Assembly: GCA_000824805.1 (NCBI GenBank)
Contig: CCNA01000006.1
Location: 248,001 to 312,000 of the forward strand
DNA from: Mesorhizobium sp. SOD10
Lineage (GTDB): Bacteria > Pseudomonadota > Alphaproteobacteria > Rhizobiales > Rhizobiaceae
Length of the DNA stretch: 64,000 bases
Direction of reading: 5' to 3'
Positions 1 through 9,112 of this stretch are shown piece after piece; positions within the stretch are counted from its first letter, which is position 1, and each line of letters begins with the position of its first letter. The notes below the pieces were generated by a model. The model did no database searches. It saw only the letters and a list, made by a program, of their open reading frames with translations, and had not been told where the DNA came from. The position numbers and the translations under genes were made by a program.

Positions 1-164
1 CGCGCATTACTGGACGCCATGCGCATGCTTGCCTTGTCCTTCAAGGGCCTGATCAATTCTTTTGTTTTGACGCCTCTCCTTGTCTTCCTTCTTTCAATCC
101 CTTGAAGCCCCACATATATTCGCCGCCACGACACGGAAAACGCATGCCGAAGCGGGAGGCCCCA
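1..164. other. Leading sequence before the first gene
   Basis: No complete gene is seen here. The first reading frame stays open from base 1 to a stop at 103-105 and could be the last ~34 residues of an upstream gene, but the peptide is not recognisable. A TTG at 102 and an ATG at 144 are in frame with the next gene but lack good ribosome binding sites. Confidence 0.4.
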
Positions 165-1253
165 ATGGCGACATTGCAGAATTTCGATGCCGAAATTGCC
201 AAGACCAAGCAGGTCGTGCAGGACATGCGCACCAAGATCGAGCAGTCCGGTACGGTACTCGACACGCTCGCCCAGGCCGACAAGAAGATCGGCGACGCCA
301 ATTTCGACATCGAGAACGCCAGCATCGAGGACGTGCTCAAGCAGCAGAAGGTCATGGAAGGCAACATCGCCGACCTGATCATCGGGCTCGAGGACGCCAC
401 CAACGTCTTCGGCGCCGAGTTCGAGAGCATGAAGAATTACACCGGCTGGGAAAACTTCGTCGGCATCTTCTCGGCGCAGCGCAAGCAGCGCATGCGCACC
501 GACCGTGTCCGCAACATGTCCCTGGCCGGCAATCTGCAGGAGCTTCTGGCGAAGTCGGATACCATCGTCGGCATCCTGAAGGCGCAGAAGCAGGTCCTCG
601 ACCAGCGCTACAAGACATCCGAAACCAGCCTGTCGCAGGTGATCGAGCGGCGCAAGACGACCATGTCCAACCTCGAGGCGGTGCAGAAGCGCATCGAGGA
701 ATTGAACCCTCTGCTGCTCGACATCGAAAACAAGATCGCCTCCTCCACGACCCAGAAGGAGCGCACCGAGCTCGAGGGCGAGCGTTCGAAAATGGCGACC
801 GAGTACAACGAAAAACAGGCCAAGGAACAGGAACTGCTGGCCGAAAGCCAGACGCTGGAACGTTACACCTCGATGTTCCAGACATTTGTGGATTCCCTCA
901 ACAACCAGATCGCCGCACAGGCGACGCTGATCAACAAGCTCACCATCGACACCGAGCAGCGCATCGTGCTGTACAAGGCATTGGAAGATTCGCTGAAGAC
1001 CGCCGCCCAGCAGGACGTCGCCCACAAGATCAACACGCTGGGCAGCCAGGTCGACAACACCGCCGAGGAGACGATGGCCGGCATCGGCGCCGCCTCGCAA
1101 AAGCACATCGGCGATCTGCTCGAGATGCACGAGAAGAACATGGTCGCCACCGCCGACATTCAGCGCCGCAAGAAGCTTGCCGACGATGCCTTCGCCCGTC
1201 GTTTCGACGAGGTGATGAAGAAGCACAACGCCGCCAACTACGTGCAGCAGTAG
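165..1253 (+). CDS. Coiled-coil protein, first gene of the AAA/DUF2333 cluster
   Basis: A 362-residue soluble protein without a signal peptide or membrane segment. It is dominated by long charged helices of coiled-coil type, especially the middle and C-terminal parts, with a small aromatic stretch (NYTGWENFVGIFS) about a third of the way in. The ATG at 165 is chosen because GGGAGG sits five bases upstream; the upstream TTG and ATG lack such a site. The helical pattern vaguely recalls TelA-type (toxic anion resistance) proteins, but no diagnostic motif is visible, so no function is assigned. It is followed after 31 bases by the next co-directional gene, and its role is probably structural or adaptor-like beside the ATPase two genes downstream. 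Confidence 0.8.
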   Translation: MATLQNFDAEIAKTKQVVQDMRTKIEQSGTVLDTLAQADKKIGDANFDIENASIEDVLKQQKVMEGNIADLIIGLEDATNVFGAEFESMKNYTGWENFVGIFSAQRKQRMRTDRVRNMSLAGNLQELLAKSDTIVGILKAQKQVLDQRYKTSETSLSQVIERRKTTMSNLEAVQKRIEELNPLLLDIENKIASSTTQKERTELEGERSKMATEYNEKQAKEQELLAESQTLERYTSMFQTFVDSLNNQIAAQATLINKLTIDTEQRIVLYKALEDSLKTAAQQDVAHKINTLGSQVDNTAEETMAGIGAASQKHIGDLLEMHEKNMVATADIQRRKKLADDAFARRFDEVMKKHNAANYVQQ

Positions 1254-1284
1254 GCGTGCCGGCATTTTCGTCCAGGGCAGTGCC

Positions 1285-2430
1285 ATGATCCCCGAAAATG
1301 ATGCGGCGGCGCGCTACTTCTCCGCGATCAGGGCGGCTTTGAGCGGGCTCGAAGTGTTCATGCGCGACGACCGCTCGCCGCTCTACCGGCACGGCATCGT
1401 CGCCAAGGTCGTCGCCGAATACATCGCCCGCCTGGACAAATCCTTTTCCTGCTGGCGCAACCGGCTGGGTTTCATGGACACTTTCCGGATTTCGCGCGCC
1501 GACAGCGGCTATCCGGTCTTCCAAAACCTGCTCGAACTGGAGAACGACCGCCAGCAGGCCGATGCTCGCCTGGCCAACATCCCGCAGGCCGGTGAGCTGC
1601 GCGAGGAAATGGCCGACTTCATCCTACGGCATAAGGAATTTCCCGCCGCACTGCAGAAGTCGATGGCCGAGCGGCTCTATCTGGAGGGCGTCAAGAGCGA
1701 GGCGACCTTCGCTCCCTTCATTCTGGCGCAGACCGCCAAGGTCTCGGTCAATCCGAAGACCATGCGGCCCTATTATCTCGTCCACTGGGCGACGTTCGAC
1801 GGCAGCGCCAACCTGCCGCTGGTCTATATGGTGACTGTGGAGGACTCCTCCGAAAGCATGGTGCGCCAGCTGGTCGACGTGAACGGTAAGCTGAACGAGA
1901 AGGTCGATATCCCGCTGCCCGTCGACGGCCTGCTCAACCCTGAGCTTGCGCACCGCTTCGATGACTTCACCGAGAAGAACTCGGCCTACGCGCTCTCGCC
2001 GGCGACGATCGCCGTCAATCTCGATAAAGATTTCGAGCCGCTGCATCCCAAGCAATTGCGGCGCGTCGTGCTCGGACCCTTCTACTCGGCCGGCATCACC
2101 GACAACAATTCGACGGTGGCCGAGGTGCTGGCCAAGGTGCGCAAGCCGGAGAACGCCTGGCTCTTGACCTGGACCATCCAGGAGGTCTTTTCGAAGGCGG
2201 AGAAACCCGGCCGCAAGGGCCTGTTTTCCAGCGAGAAGACGACGCAGGAATTCTTCATCAACACCGACGACCTTGAAGCGGCGCGCCAGGGCGTGTCGAG
2301 CTACGAGAACCACGCGCTGATCCCGCACGAGGCCTATCAGGCGCTCTATGCCGCAGGCGAGGCGCAGAAGATCTTTTCGGGCTACAAGGTCCACATTCTG
2401 TCCAAGGGGCAGGTCATCAGCGACGTCTGA
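1285..2430 (+). CDS. Conserved hypothetical protein of the AAA/DUF2333 cluster
   Basis: A 381-residue soluble-looking protein that I do not recognise. It has no signal peptide, membrane segment or known catalytic motif. The N-terminal half is helical and charged (for example LELENDRQQADARLANIPQ). The C-terminal half has mixed strand-like segments such as YYLVHWATFDGSANLPLVYMV. It starts with ATG 31 bases after the coiled-coil gene and stops 22 bases before the AAA ATPase, so the three are probably one transcript. The constant position next to the ATPase suggests a partner or substrate adaptor; this is inference from context only. Confidence 0.8.
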   Translation: MIPENDAAARYFSAIRAALSGLEVFMRDDRSPLYRHGIVAKVVAEYIARLDKSFSCWRNRLGFMDTFRISRADSGYPVFQNLLELENDRQQADARLANIPQAGELREEMADFILRHKEFPAALQKSMAERLYLEGVKSEATFAPFILAQTAKVSVNPKTMRPYYLVHWATFDGSANLPLVYMVTVEDSSESMVRQLVDVNGKLNEKVDIPLPVDGLLNPELAHRFDDFTEKNSAYALSPATIAVNLDKDFEPLHPKQLRRVVLGPFYSAGITDNNSTVAEVLAKVRKPENAWLLTWTIQEVFSKAEKPGRKGLFSSEKTTQEFFINTDDLEAARQGVSSYENHALIPHEAYQALYAAGEAQKIFSGYKVHILSKGQVISDV

Positions 2431-2452
2431 TTTCAACCGCGGAGCATCCTTC

Positions 2453-4363
2453 ATGGACACCGGGCTGACCACGATTTCGGAAGCGGCAATCGAAAAGCAC
2501 CGCGCGACCGCGCAGAGCTTCATCACCCGTATTGTCGTGCTGGAGGACCCCTCGCGCGAATCCGGCACCGCGCTGGCCGGCACCAACCGCCGCTTCGTCT
2601 CGACCGTGTCGGTCGGCTCGGTGCGGCGCACGCGCGAGGTCGAGCTCACCAAGACGGTTGCCGCGATCCATCCCGACGACCAGTTGATGACGATCCCGCA
2701 GCACACGCTGCTCTACCGCGCCCGGCGCGGCCTGGCGATCGCGCTCGCCATATCCGACATTTTCGCCGAGGGTTCCGACCTTGAAAGCCTGCAGGCGAAA
2801 AACGCCCGCGCGCCGCTGGAAGGCGACGAGGCAGCCACCTTCAAGAAGCTTTTGTCTGCGTCGGCTTACGTCTCCGCCTTCAGTTTCGCCTCTTATTTGT
2901 TCCAGCTGATCGACAGCGACGGCGAGGCGTCGAACGACATCCCCGAGCCTGACTTCCTGTTCGACACGCCTCAGGATGCGGTGAAGTCGATCGTCGCCGG
3001 CCTCGACAAGGCGATCGCCGGTTCGAAGGACGATGCCGATCTGGCGACGCGGGCACGGGCCTTTGCCCGCGTCGCCATCGACGGGCTTCTTGCGCGCAAA
3101 GGCCGCTTCGACGGCATCGGGCCGTTCGAGAACGCCCATATCCGCATCGATGTCGACGACTTCACCCTCGACGGCTTCGACGTCGCGCCCGGCAAACGTT
3201 CCAAGCCGCTGGTGATGACCTTCAAGAAGCCGGAAGAGGTGGTCGGCAACCACATCGCCAAATACCAGTCGGTCAAATTGGCCAAGATGCTGATGGCCTA
3301 TGATTTCGAGCGCGAGCTGAACCCCTTCGTCGAGCTCGGCGGCTTTCTTTTCACCTTCATCGGCGACGGCGCGCCGGGCACCGGCAAGACGACGCTGATC
3401 CAGATGATCGCCGGCCTCGTCAACGGCTACTGCCAGGTCGCCGGCTATCCGTTCATCTATGAGAATTTCGGGGTCGACCAGATTTCGTCCTATCAGGGCA
3501 AGTCGGGCCAGAATTGCCGCCAGTTCATCAACAATGTGCTCAACCCGCGCGTCATCGGCTTCGGCACCATCGACGACATCGACCAGGTGGCGGCGCGCCG
3601 TTCCGACGACCGGGCATCGGCCGGCCAGCAGGAAATCACCGGCGTCCTGATGGACGCTTTCGCCGGAGCCTCGACGGTCGTGCGCGGCAATTGCACCTTC
3701 GGCATGTTCTCCAACTATCCCGAAAATGTCGACGACGCGCTGCGCCAGCGCGCTGGCGCGCGCTGGCTGGTCGACGGCCCGCAGACCCGCGACGACTACA
3801 TCGACATCTTCGTGCTGCTTGCCGGCAAGAACCACAAGATACCGCTTGGGCCGCACGAGCTTTATGCCGCGCAGGAAATCCAGCGCGCCGTGGCCGAGGC
3901 TTATGAAGAGCATGAGAAGCCGCAGGAAGACGGGTTGATGAAGGTCTATGAGCGCTACATGAAGCAGAATGGCGCGCCGAAAACGATGGCCGACATCGGG
4001 ACCTACCTGCACATGATCAAGGACGCCGAACCGCGCTTCACCGGCCGCGCCATCAAGAACGTCACCGACGCCATCAAGATGCGCGCCATGGACATCGAGC
4101 TGCCGGACGACTGGTTCGAGAAGCCGGAAGCCTTCATGCATAAAAGCTATGACGACAAGAAGGCGATGATCGAGGAACTGCGCGGGCCGTTCTCGATGGA
4201 TATGGTCATGCAGGAGATCAACCGCTACGCCGATTCCGAATTCCGCTATTCCGACAAATCCGACGACGCCGCAGTGGAGAAGCTGCTGCGCGACGCCAGG
4301 CTACGCGAACGCGCGGCGCGCGAGATGGACGAGCTGAAGAAGAAGGGGCAGTGGAATGCGTGA
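2453..4363 (+). CDS. AAA family ATPase of the AAA/DUF2333 cluster
   Basis: A 636-residue ATPase with a single AAA module in the centre. The Walker A motif GAPGTGKTT spans residues 306-314 (Lys312). A Walker B-like IDDID lies at 373-377, followed by a sensor-like segment (CTFGMFSNYPENVDDAL) and an arginine-rich QRAGARW that may include the arginine finger. The long N-terminal region (about 300 residues) and C-terminal helical tail are not recognised. ATG 2453 is preceded by GGAG eight bases upstream; the frame stays open further upstream but overlaps the preceding gene. It is the only obvious energy-using component of the cluster, so it probably remodels or loads the partner proteins encoded around it. 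ATP hydrolysis is a family inference; the biological role is unknown. Confidence 0.9.
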   Translation: MDTGLTTISEAAIEKHRATAQSFITRIVVLEDPSRESGTALAGTNRRFVSTVSVGSVRRTREVELTKTVAAIHPDDQLMTIPQHTLLYRARRGLAIALAISDIFAEGSDLESLQAKNARAPLEGDEAATFKKLLSASAYVSAFSFASYLFQLIDSDGEASNDIPEPDFLFDTPQDAVKSIVAGLDKAIAGSKDDADLATRARAFARVAIDGLLARKGRFDGIGPFENAHIRIDVDDFTLDGFDVAPGKRSKPLVMTFKKPEEVVGNHIAKYQSVKLAKMLMAYDFERELNPFVELGGFLFTFIGDGAPGTGKTTLIQMIAGLVNGYCQVAGYPFIYENFGVDQISSYQGKSGQNCRQFINNVLNPRVIGFGTIDDIDQVAARRSDDRASAGQQEITGVLMDAFAGASTVVRGNCTFGMFSNYPENVDDALRQRAGARWLVDGPQTRDDYIDIFVLLAGKNHKIPLGPHELYAAQEIQRAVAEAYEEHEKPQEDGLMKVYERYMKQNGAPKTMADIGTYLHMIKDAEPRFTGRAIKNVTDAIKMRAMDIELPDDWFEKPEAFMHKSYDDKKAMIEELRGPFSMDMVMQEINRYADSEFRYSDKSDDAAVEKLLRDARLRERAAREMDELKKKGQWNA

Positions 4364-4402
4364 AGCGCGCCTTCCCCTGCTCCCCTTGTGGGAGAAGGAC
4401 AG

Positions 4403-5701
4403 GTGAAGAAAAAAACCGACCTTCTGCGCGACAACGAGCTGATCTACGGCCGCCTGCTGACCGTGGACGAGCCGCATCTTATCCAGCGCTACAACAAGGC
4501 GCTTGCCGCCTTCGGTCTGGAACCCACCAAGCTGAAAAACTTCCAGATCGACCGCACCGGCTTTTCGCCCGAGATCGCCGAAGAGTGCGGCGACTACGAT
4601 TATCTCGATCCCAACGAGGTCAATCGACGCTTCATCATCCTGACGCCGTCGCAGATCGACCTGCCGGTGGTGCACACCGCCTTCTCCAACACCTCGCAGC
4701 TGATGTTCGAGTTCATGTCGAAGAACCAGCGAGCCATCGACGCGCTGACCATCAAGGACGTGATCTACGGCGAGATCGAGGACTCGGTTCCCAAGGTCAA
4801 CGACATCGAGGATTTGCTGTCGATCAACCAGGTCGAGTTCAAGGTGCTGTCGGCCGAGGACGTGCTCGGCAAGGCGGCCGAGCTCGGCAAGCTGGTCGAC
4901 CGGCTGAAGCAGGAACCGGACGCCTGGCGCGACAATGCCATGCTCCAGCGCATGGTCGATCTTGCCAAGATCTGCGGCGACATCCGCGAGAACGCGCTGG
5001 TGCCGGACCAGGTGATCTTCCGCCACAACGCCTACTGGACCAGCCATTTCGGCGGCCTCTACGTCTTCGTCGACCCCGACATGACGACGGTGATCAGCGA
5101 CCCGGCCGCCCCCGGCTTCCGCCGCTCGCGGCCCTGGCAGGTGAGCTATCTATCGATCAACGACGCCGACAAGGTGTTCCGCTTCCTGGCCGCCACCGGC
5201 CGCCTCGACCTGCCGCGCGCCTCATGGATCGAGATTTCCGGCTATCTCGAGCATCGCGCCGAAATGATCGTGCGCGCGCTGATCCGCGACGCCGAGCCCA
5301 ACCGCAATCTGACCGATGTCGACAAGGTCTGGCTGCAGACCTGGATTCATGGCCATGCCGACCTGATCGCCAGCGACGGCAATTTCCCGTTCCTCAATGC
5401 CGCCAAGCGTGAGATCGCCCAGTTCGGCCATCTCAAGATCGAGGATGTGCCGCCGCGCCAGCGCTTCCTGGTCGTGCGCGCCAAGCCCGATCATCCCGAC
5501 GCCTGGCTGACCAACCAGCTGATCTCGGATTTCGTGCCGCAGGACTTCGTCTCGCGCTACGTCTTCAACAAGCCCGGTTTCTACAAGGACTATGGCGGCT
5601 TCAGCGACGCCTGGCGAAGCCATGTTGTGGACGTTCTGAAAACCACATATTTGAAGGACAAGGCAGCGTTCCGCGCGCGCCTTTACGGATTGACTGACTA
5701 G
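4403..5701 (+). CDS. Conserved hypothetical protein of the AAA/DUF2333 cluster
   Basis: A 432-residue protein, soluble by appearance, that I do not recognise. It begins MKKKTDLLRDNELIYGRLL and has no visible signal peptide, transmembrane helix or nucleotide-binding motif. The GTG at 4403 is preferred because GGAGAAGGA lies just upstream; an in-frame GTG at 4388 would add five residues without a better site. It follows the AAA gene by 39 bases. Its stop codon overlaps a palindromic repeat that separates it from the DUF2333-like gene. Its size and position make it a candidate substrate or structural partner of the ATPase, which is inference. Confidence 0.75.
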   Translation: MKKKTDLLRDNELIYGRLLTVDEPHLIQRYNKALAAFGLEPTKLKNFQIDRTGFSPEIAEECGDYDYLDPNEVNRRFIILTPSQIDLPVVHTAFSNTSQLMFEFMSKNQRAIDALTIKDVIYGEIEDSVPKVNDIEDLLSINQVEFKVLSAEDVLGKAAELGKLVDRLKQEPDAWRDNAMLQRMVDLAKICGDIRENALVPDQVIFRHNAYWTSHFGGLYVFVDPDMTTVISDPAAPGFRRSRPWQVSYLSINDADKVFRFLAATGRLDLPRASWIEISGYLEHRAEMIVRALIRDAEPNRNLTDVDKVWLQTWIHGHADLIASDGNFPFLNAAKREIAQFGHLKIEDVPPRQRFLVVRAKPDHPDAWLTNQLISDFVPQDFVSRYVFNKPGFYKDYGGFSDAWRSHVVDVLKTTYLKDKAAFRARLYGLTD

Positions 5702-5902
5702 AGCATGATCCCGAAAAGTGGGAACCGGTTTTCGGAGGAGATCATGCTCTAACAAAGAGTTAGATCAGGATGGCGTTTCATTGAAACGTCGTCCTGATCT
5801 AGAGCAATTCCACGAAAAGTGTGGGCGGTTTTCCGCCCGGAATTGCGCCAAAACAAAGGGTTAGGGCAGATCGCCGTTTCCCTTGAAACGGTGAAATGCT
5901 CT
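5700..5902. repeat. Two tandem rhizobial-type palindromic intergenic elements
   Basis: Two related units of about 100 bases lie head to tail between genes 4 and 5 of the cluster. Each has a first hairpin with the core GAAAAGTG...GGTTTTC, a linker with ACAAAGRGTTAG, and a second hairpin with GTTTC..TTGAAAC, and each is bounded by AGAGCA/TGCTCT. The first unit begins inside the stop codon of the preceding gene. A related unit occurs at 23336-23435 and a more diverged hairpin at 36077-36115. They resemble the RIME-like dispersed palindromes of rhizobial genomes. Confidence 0.8.
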
Positions 5903-5920
5903 AAGGGGGTGACGAGAGCC

Positions 5921-7045
5921 ATGCTTGACCCGATCGTGAATTTCTTCACCCGGATTTTCCAATGGATCGGCCGCGGCATCGGCTTTGTCATCGGCGTCAT
6001 CCTGTGGCCGTTCATGTGGGTCGGCCGCTGGTACGGCCAGCGCGGCTGGATCCTCAAGGCGGTGGTCGGCCTTGCCCTGCTGGTGCTGATCGGCCTCTAC
6101 GCCAACTTCTTCTACGCCACCCAATGGTGGAGCAATTTCAACCCGAACTATCCCGACACCTACACGTTCGAGAAGCGCAACGTTTCGGCCGGCGAGCAGG
6201 TTGCGGCCGGCAGCGGCACCGACACGGCCAAGACCTGCGGCAACTCGGCAATAGCCCAGGTTGCCGCCGATCTGACGGACTTCAACGTCAACCAGAATGC
6301 CTGGATCTCGTCGATGATCCTCTACAAGCTCGGTCTGTTCGGCATCAACTGGGACAACACGCCGTGGATGGACAACAAGGCATCCTTCCAGCGCGGCATC
6401 AACCAGGCGGTGCGGCGCACCGCGACCGAGCTTGCCGACAATCTCGGCCGTGTGCGCACGACCTCGCAGATCGACGCCGACCTCCAGGATGCGCGCGGCA
6501 ATCTGCAGTTCGATGAATACACCTGGTATTTCGGCCTGAATCCCTTCGGGCCCAAGACGCCGACGCCGAGCTATTACCGCGACGCGGTGCGCAAGCTGCG
6601 GTCCTTCAACGCGCGCCTGGCCTCCTGCCAGGCTACGTTCGACGCCCGCGCCGACAATCTCAAGCAATATATCGACCGCATCGCTTCGGACATCGGCTCG
6701 ACCTCGGCTATCCTCAAGGAACGCGCCGAGAACCATAATGACGGCTGGTTCGACTTCCGCGCCGACGACCGCTTCTGGTTCGCCTATGGCCAGCTCTACG
6801 CCTATTACGGCCTGATGAAAGGCGCCCAGGCCGACTTCGAGGACGTGATCAAGGAAAAGCACCTGCAGAACCTGTGGGATACGATGGACCAGCAATTCGT
6901 ATCGGCGCTGCGCATCCAGCCCTTCATCATCGCCAATGGCCGCGAGGATGGCTGGCTGTTGCCGACGCATCTGACCACGATGGGCTTCTACATCCTGCGC
7001 GTGCGCTCCAACATGGTCGAGATCAGCAACGTGCTCACGCAGTAG
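5921..7045 (+). CDS. DUF2333-like inner-membrane protein
   Basis: A 374-residue protein with a hydrophobic aromatic N-terminus (about 8-35) and a clear transmembrane helix near residues 44-66. A large, probably periplasmic domain follows. The overall pattern fits the uncharacterised DUF2333 family; this name rests on recall, not a search. ATG 5921 is the first start after the repeat element that compares well with the hydrophobic N-terminus; the ribosome site is weak (AAGGGGG, rather far upstream). It is the last gene of the left-end cluster and would anchor it in the membrane. The 219-base repeat-filled gap means it could be transcribed separately. No catalytic motif is seen. Confidence 0.75.
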   Translation: MLDPIVNFFTRIFQWIGRGIGFVIGVILWPFMWVGRWYGQRGWILKAVVGLALLVLIGLYANFFYATQWWSNFNPNYPDTYTFEKRNVSAGEQVAAGSGTDTAKTCGNSAIAQVAADLTDFNVNQNAWISSMILYKLGLFGINWDNTPWMDNKASFQRGINQAVRRTATELADNLGRVRTTSQIDADLQDARGNLQFDEYTWYFGLNPFGPKTPTPSYYRDAVRKLRSFNARLASCQATFDARADNLKQYIDRIASDIGSTSAILKERAENHNDGWFDFRADDRFWFAYGQLYAYYGLMKGAQADFEDVIKEKHLQNLWDTMDQQFVSALRIQPFIIANGREDGWLLPTHLTTMGFYILRVRSNMVEISNVLTQ

Positions 7046-7360
7046 CGGCGTCTCGAGGCGACAGGGCGATGGCGGATTTGCGCCGTTGCCGCTGTCGCTT
7101 TTCGCGCATTAGGCGGCTGTTTTGAGACGGCGGAGCGGCATCTGCTCTGGCTTCTATACGCCGCGACGACGGGGCCCGGAATGATCGACTTGAAGAGGCC
7201 CGGCGACCGGAACACTCTTTCTTAACAGGAAACATAGTTGCATGGAAGTTGACGCCGCGACAGCGACAGGGTTACATGCCCTTGCGTCCGGGCGGCGTTT
7301 CGACCATGCACGAATGATCGAACCCCTCCCCTCCACCGCCTACTCCAGAGGAAAGCCGCC
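7046..7360. other. Intergenic region upstream of fhs, no gene seen
   Basis: About 315 bases without a convincing reading frame. Only short arginine-rich frames are present. The last part holds the ribosome binding site AGAGGAAAG for fhs. A promoter for fhs must lie here or upstream, but no clear -35/-10 pair or riboswitch fold was recognised. Confidence 0.5.
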
Positions 7361-9040
7361 ATGGCCGAAGTGAAGTCCGACATCGAGATCGCGCGCGCCG
7401 CCAACAAGAAACCGATCCAGGAGATCGGCGCGAAGATCGGCATCCCCTACGAGCACCTTTTGCCTTACGGCCACGACAAGGCGAAGGTCTCGGCCGAGTT
7501 CATCAAATCGGTGAAGAACAACAAGGACGGCAAGCTGATCCTCGTCACCGCCATCAACCCGACTCCGGCAGGCGAAGGCAAGACAACGACCACGGTCGGC
7601 CTCGGCGACGGTTTGAACCGCATCGGCAAGAAGGCGGTCGTGTGCATCCGCGAAGCCTCGCTGGGCCCGAATTTCGGCATGAAGGGCGGTGCGGCCGGCG
7701 GCGGCCTCGCCCAGGTCGTGCCGATGGATGACATGAACCTACACTTCACCGGCGACTTCCACGCCATCACCACGGCGCACAACCTGCTTTCGGCGCTGAT
7801 CGACAACCACATCTATTGGGGCAACGAGCTCGGCATCGACATCCGCCGCGTCGCCTGGCGCCGCGTCATGGATATGAACGATCGCGCCCTGCGCGAGATC
7901 ATCTGCTCGCTGGGCGGCGTGGCCAACGGCTTCCCGCGTGAGGCCGGCTTCGACATCACCGTCGCCTCCGAAGTGATGGCGATCCTGTGCCTCGCGACCG
8001 ACCTCAAGGACCTCGAGAAACGCCTCGGCGACATCATCGTCGCCTACCGCCGCGACAAGTCGCCGGTCTATGCCCGCGACCTCAAGGCCGACGGCGCCAT
8101 GGCGGTGCTGTTGAAGGACGCCATCCAGCCCAATTTGGTGCAGACGCTGGAGAACAACCCGGCCTTCGTGCATGGCGGCCCGTTCGCCAACATCGCGCAT
8201 GGCTGCAACTCGGTCGTCGCCACCAAGACGGCGCTCAAGCTTGCCGACTATGTCGTCACCGAAGCCGGCTTCGGCGCCGACCTCGGTGCCGAAAAATTCT
8301 TCGACATCAAGTGCCGCAAGGCGGGCCTGAAGCCTGCCGCAGCCGTCATCGTCGCCACAGTGCGCGCCATGAAGATGAATGGCGGCGTCAAGAAGGAAGA
8401 CCTCGGCAAGGAAAACATCGAGGCGGTGAAGAAGGGCTGCCTCAATCTTGGCCGCCACATCGAGAACGTGAAGCAGTTCGGCGTGCCGGCGGTGGTGGCG
8501 ATCAACCACTTCACCACCGATACCGAGGCTGAGATCCAGGCGATGAAGGACTTCGTCAAGGCGCAAGGGGCCGAAGCGATCCTGTGCAAGCACTGGGCGC
8601 AGGGCTCGGCCGGCATCGAGGACCTCGCCCGCAAGGTGGTCGAGATCGCCGAATCCGGCGCCTCCCAGTTCTCGCCGCTCTATCCGGACGAGATGCCGCT
8701 GTTCGACAAGGTCAACACCATCGTCAAGCGCATCTACCGCGGCGACGAGGCGATCGCCGACAAGTCGATCCGCGACCAGCTGCATGCCTGGGAACAGGCC
8801 GGCTACGGCAACCTGCCGGTCTGCATGGCCAAGACCCAATACTCGTTTTCGACCGACCCGAACCTGCGCGGTGCGCCGACCGGCCACACTGTGCCGGTGC
8901 GTGAGGTCAGGCTCTCGGCCGGCGCCGGCTTCGTCGTCATCATCTGCGGCGAGATCATGACCATGCCGGGGCTTCCCAAGTCGCCATCCTCGGAAAAAAT
9001 CTTCCTCAACGAGCAGGGTCAGATCGAAGGCCTGTTCTAG
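7361..9040 (+). CDS. fhs: Formate--tetrahydrofolate ligase
   Basis: A 559-residue cytosolic enzyme that joins formate to tetrahydrofolate using ATP, giving 10-formyl-THF for one-carbon metabolism. The ATP-binding loop [11 protein letters not shown] is at residues 68-78. The conserved stretches [34 protein letters not shown] sequence and HFTGDFHAI follow it, as in known Fhs proteins. The length equals the usual ~556-560 residues. ATG 7361 has AGAGGAAAG at good distance. It stands alone, is followed by a rho-independent terminator, and is convergent with the hydrolase gene. Identification is very secure. Confidence 0.97.
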   Translation: MAEVKSDIEIARAANKKPIQEIGAKIGIPYEHLLPYGHDKAKVSAEFIKSVKNNKDGKLILVTAINPTPAGEGKTTTTVGLGDGLNRIGKKAVVCIREASLGPNFGMKGGAAGGGLAQVVPMDDMNLHFTGDFHAITTAHNLLSALIDNHIYWGNELGIDIRRVAWRRVMDMNDRALREIICSLGGVANGFPREAGFDITVASEVMAILCLATDLKDLEKRLGDIIVAYRRDKSPVYARDLKADGAMAVLLKDAIQPNLVQTLENNPAFVHGGPFANIAHGCNSVVATKTALKLADYVVTEAGFGADLGAEKFFDIKCRKAGLKPAAAVIVATVRAMKMNGGVKKEDLGKENIEAVKKGCLNLGRHIENVKQFGVPAVVAINHFTTDTEAEIQAMKDFVKAQGAEAILCKHWAQGSAGIEDLARKVVEIAESGASQFSPLYPDEMPLFDKVNTIVKRIYRGDEAIADKSIRDQLHAWEQAGYGNLPVCMAKTQYSFSTDPNLRGAPTGHTVPVREVRLSAGAGFVVIICGEIMTMPGLPKSPSSEKIFLNEQGQIEGLF

Positions 9041-9062
9041 ACGGCGGTAGAGTTGAGATAAG

Positions 9063-9091
9063 GGGCGCTGCGGCAACCGCGGCGCCCTTTT
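9063..9091 (+). terminator. Rho-independent terminator after fhs
   Basis: An 11-base stem (GGGCGCTGCGG pairing with CCGCGGCGCCC, one G-U pair) with a CAA loop is followed by TTTT. It lies 22 bases after the fhs stop codon and between two convergent genes. Confidence 0.8.
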
Positions 9092-9112
9092 CCATTCCCG
9101 AGTTCGGCTTGG

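Noticed and set aside
165..1253. Firm assignment to TelA (tellurite resistance)
   Set aside because: Only a general coiled-coil likeness is visible; no diagnostic TelA motif could be confirmed by eye.
80..1288. A 402-codon plus-strand frame overlapping the coiled-coil gene
   Set aside because: It is extremely rich in Arg, His and Gly and lacks a ribosome site, while the overlapping frame from 165 has normal composition and a good site.
7046..7360. Riboswitch or folate-sensing leader before fhs
   Set aside because: No conserved fold or leader peptide could be recognised.
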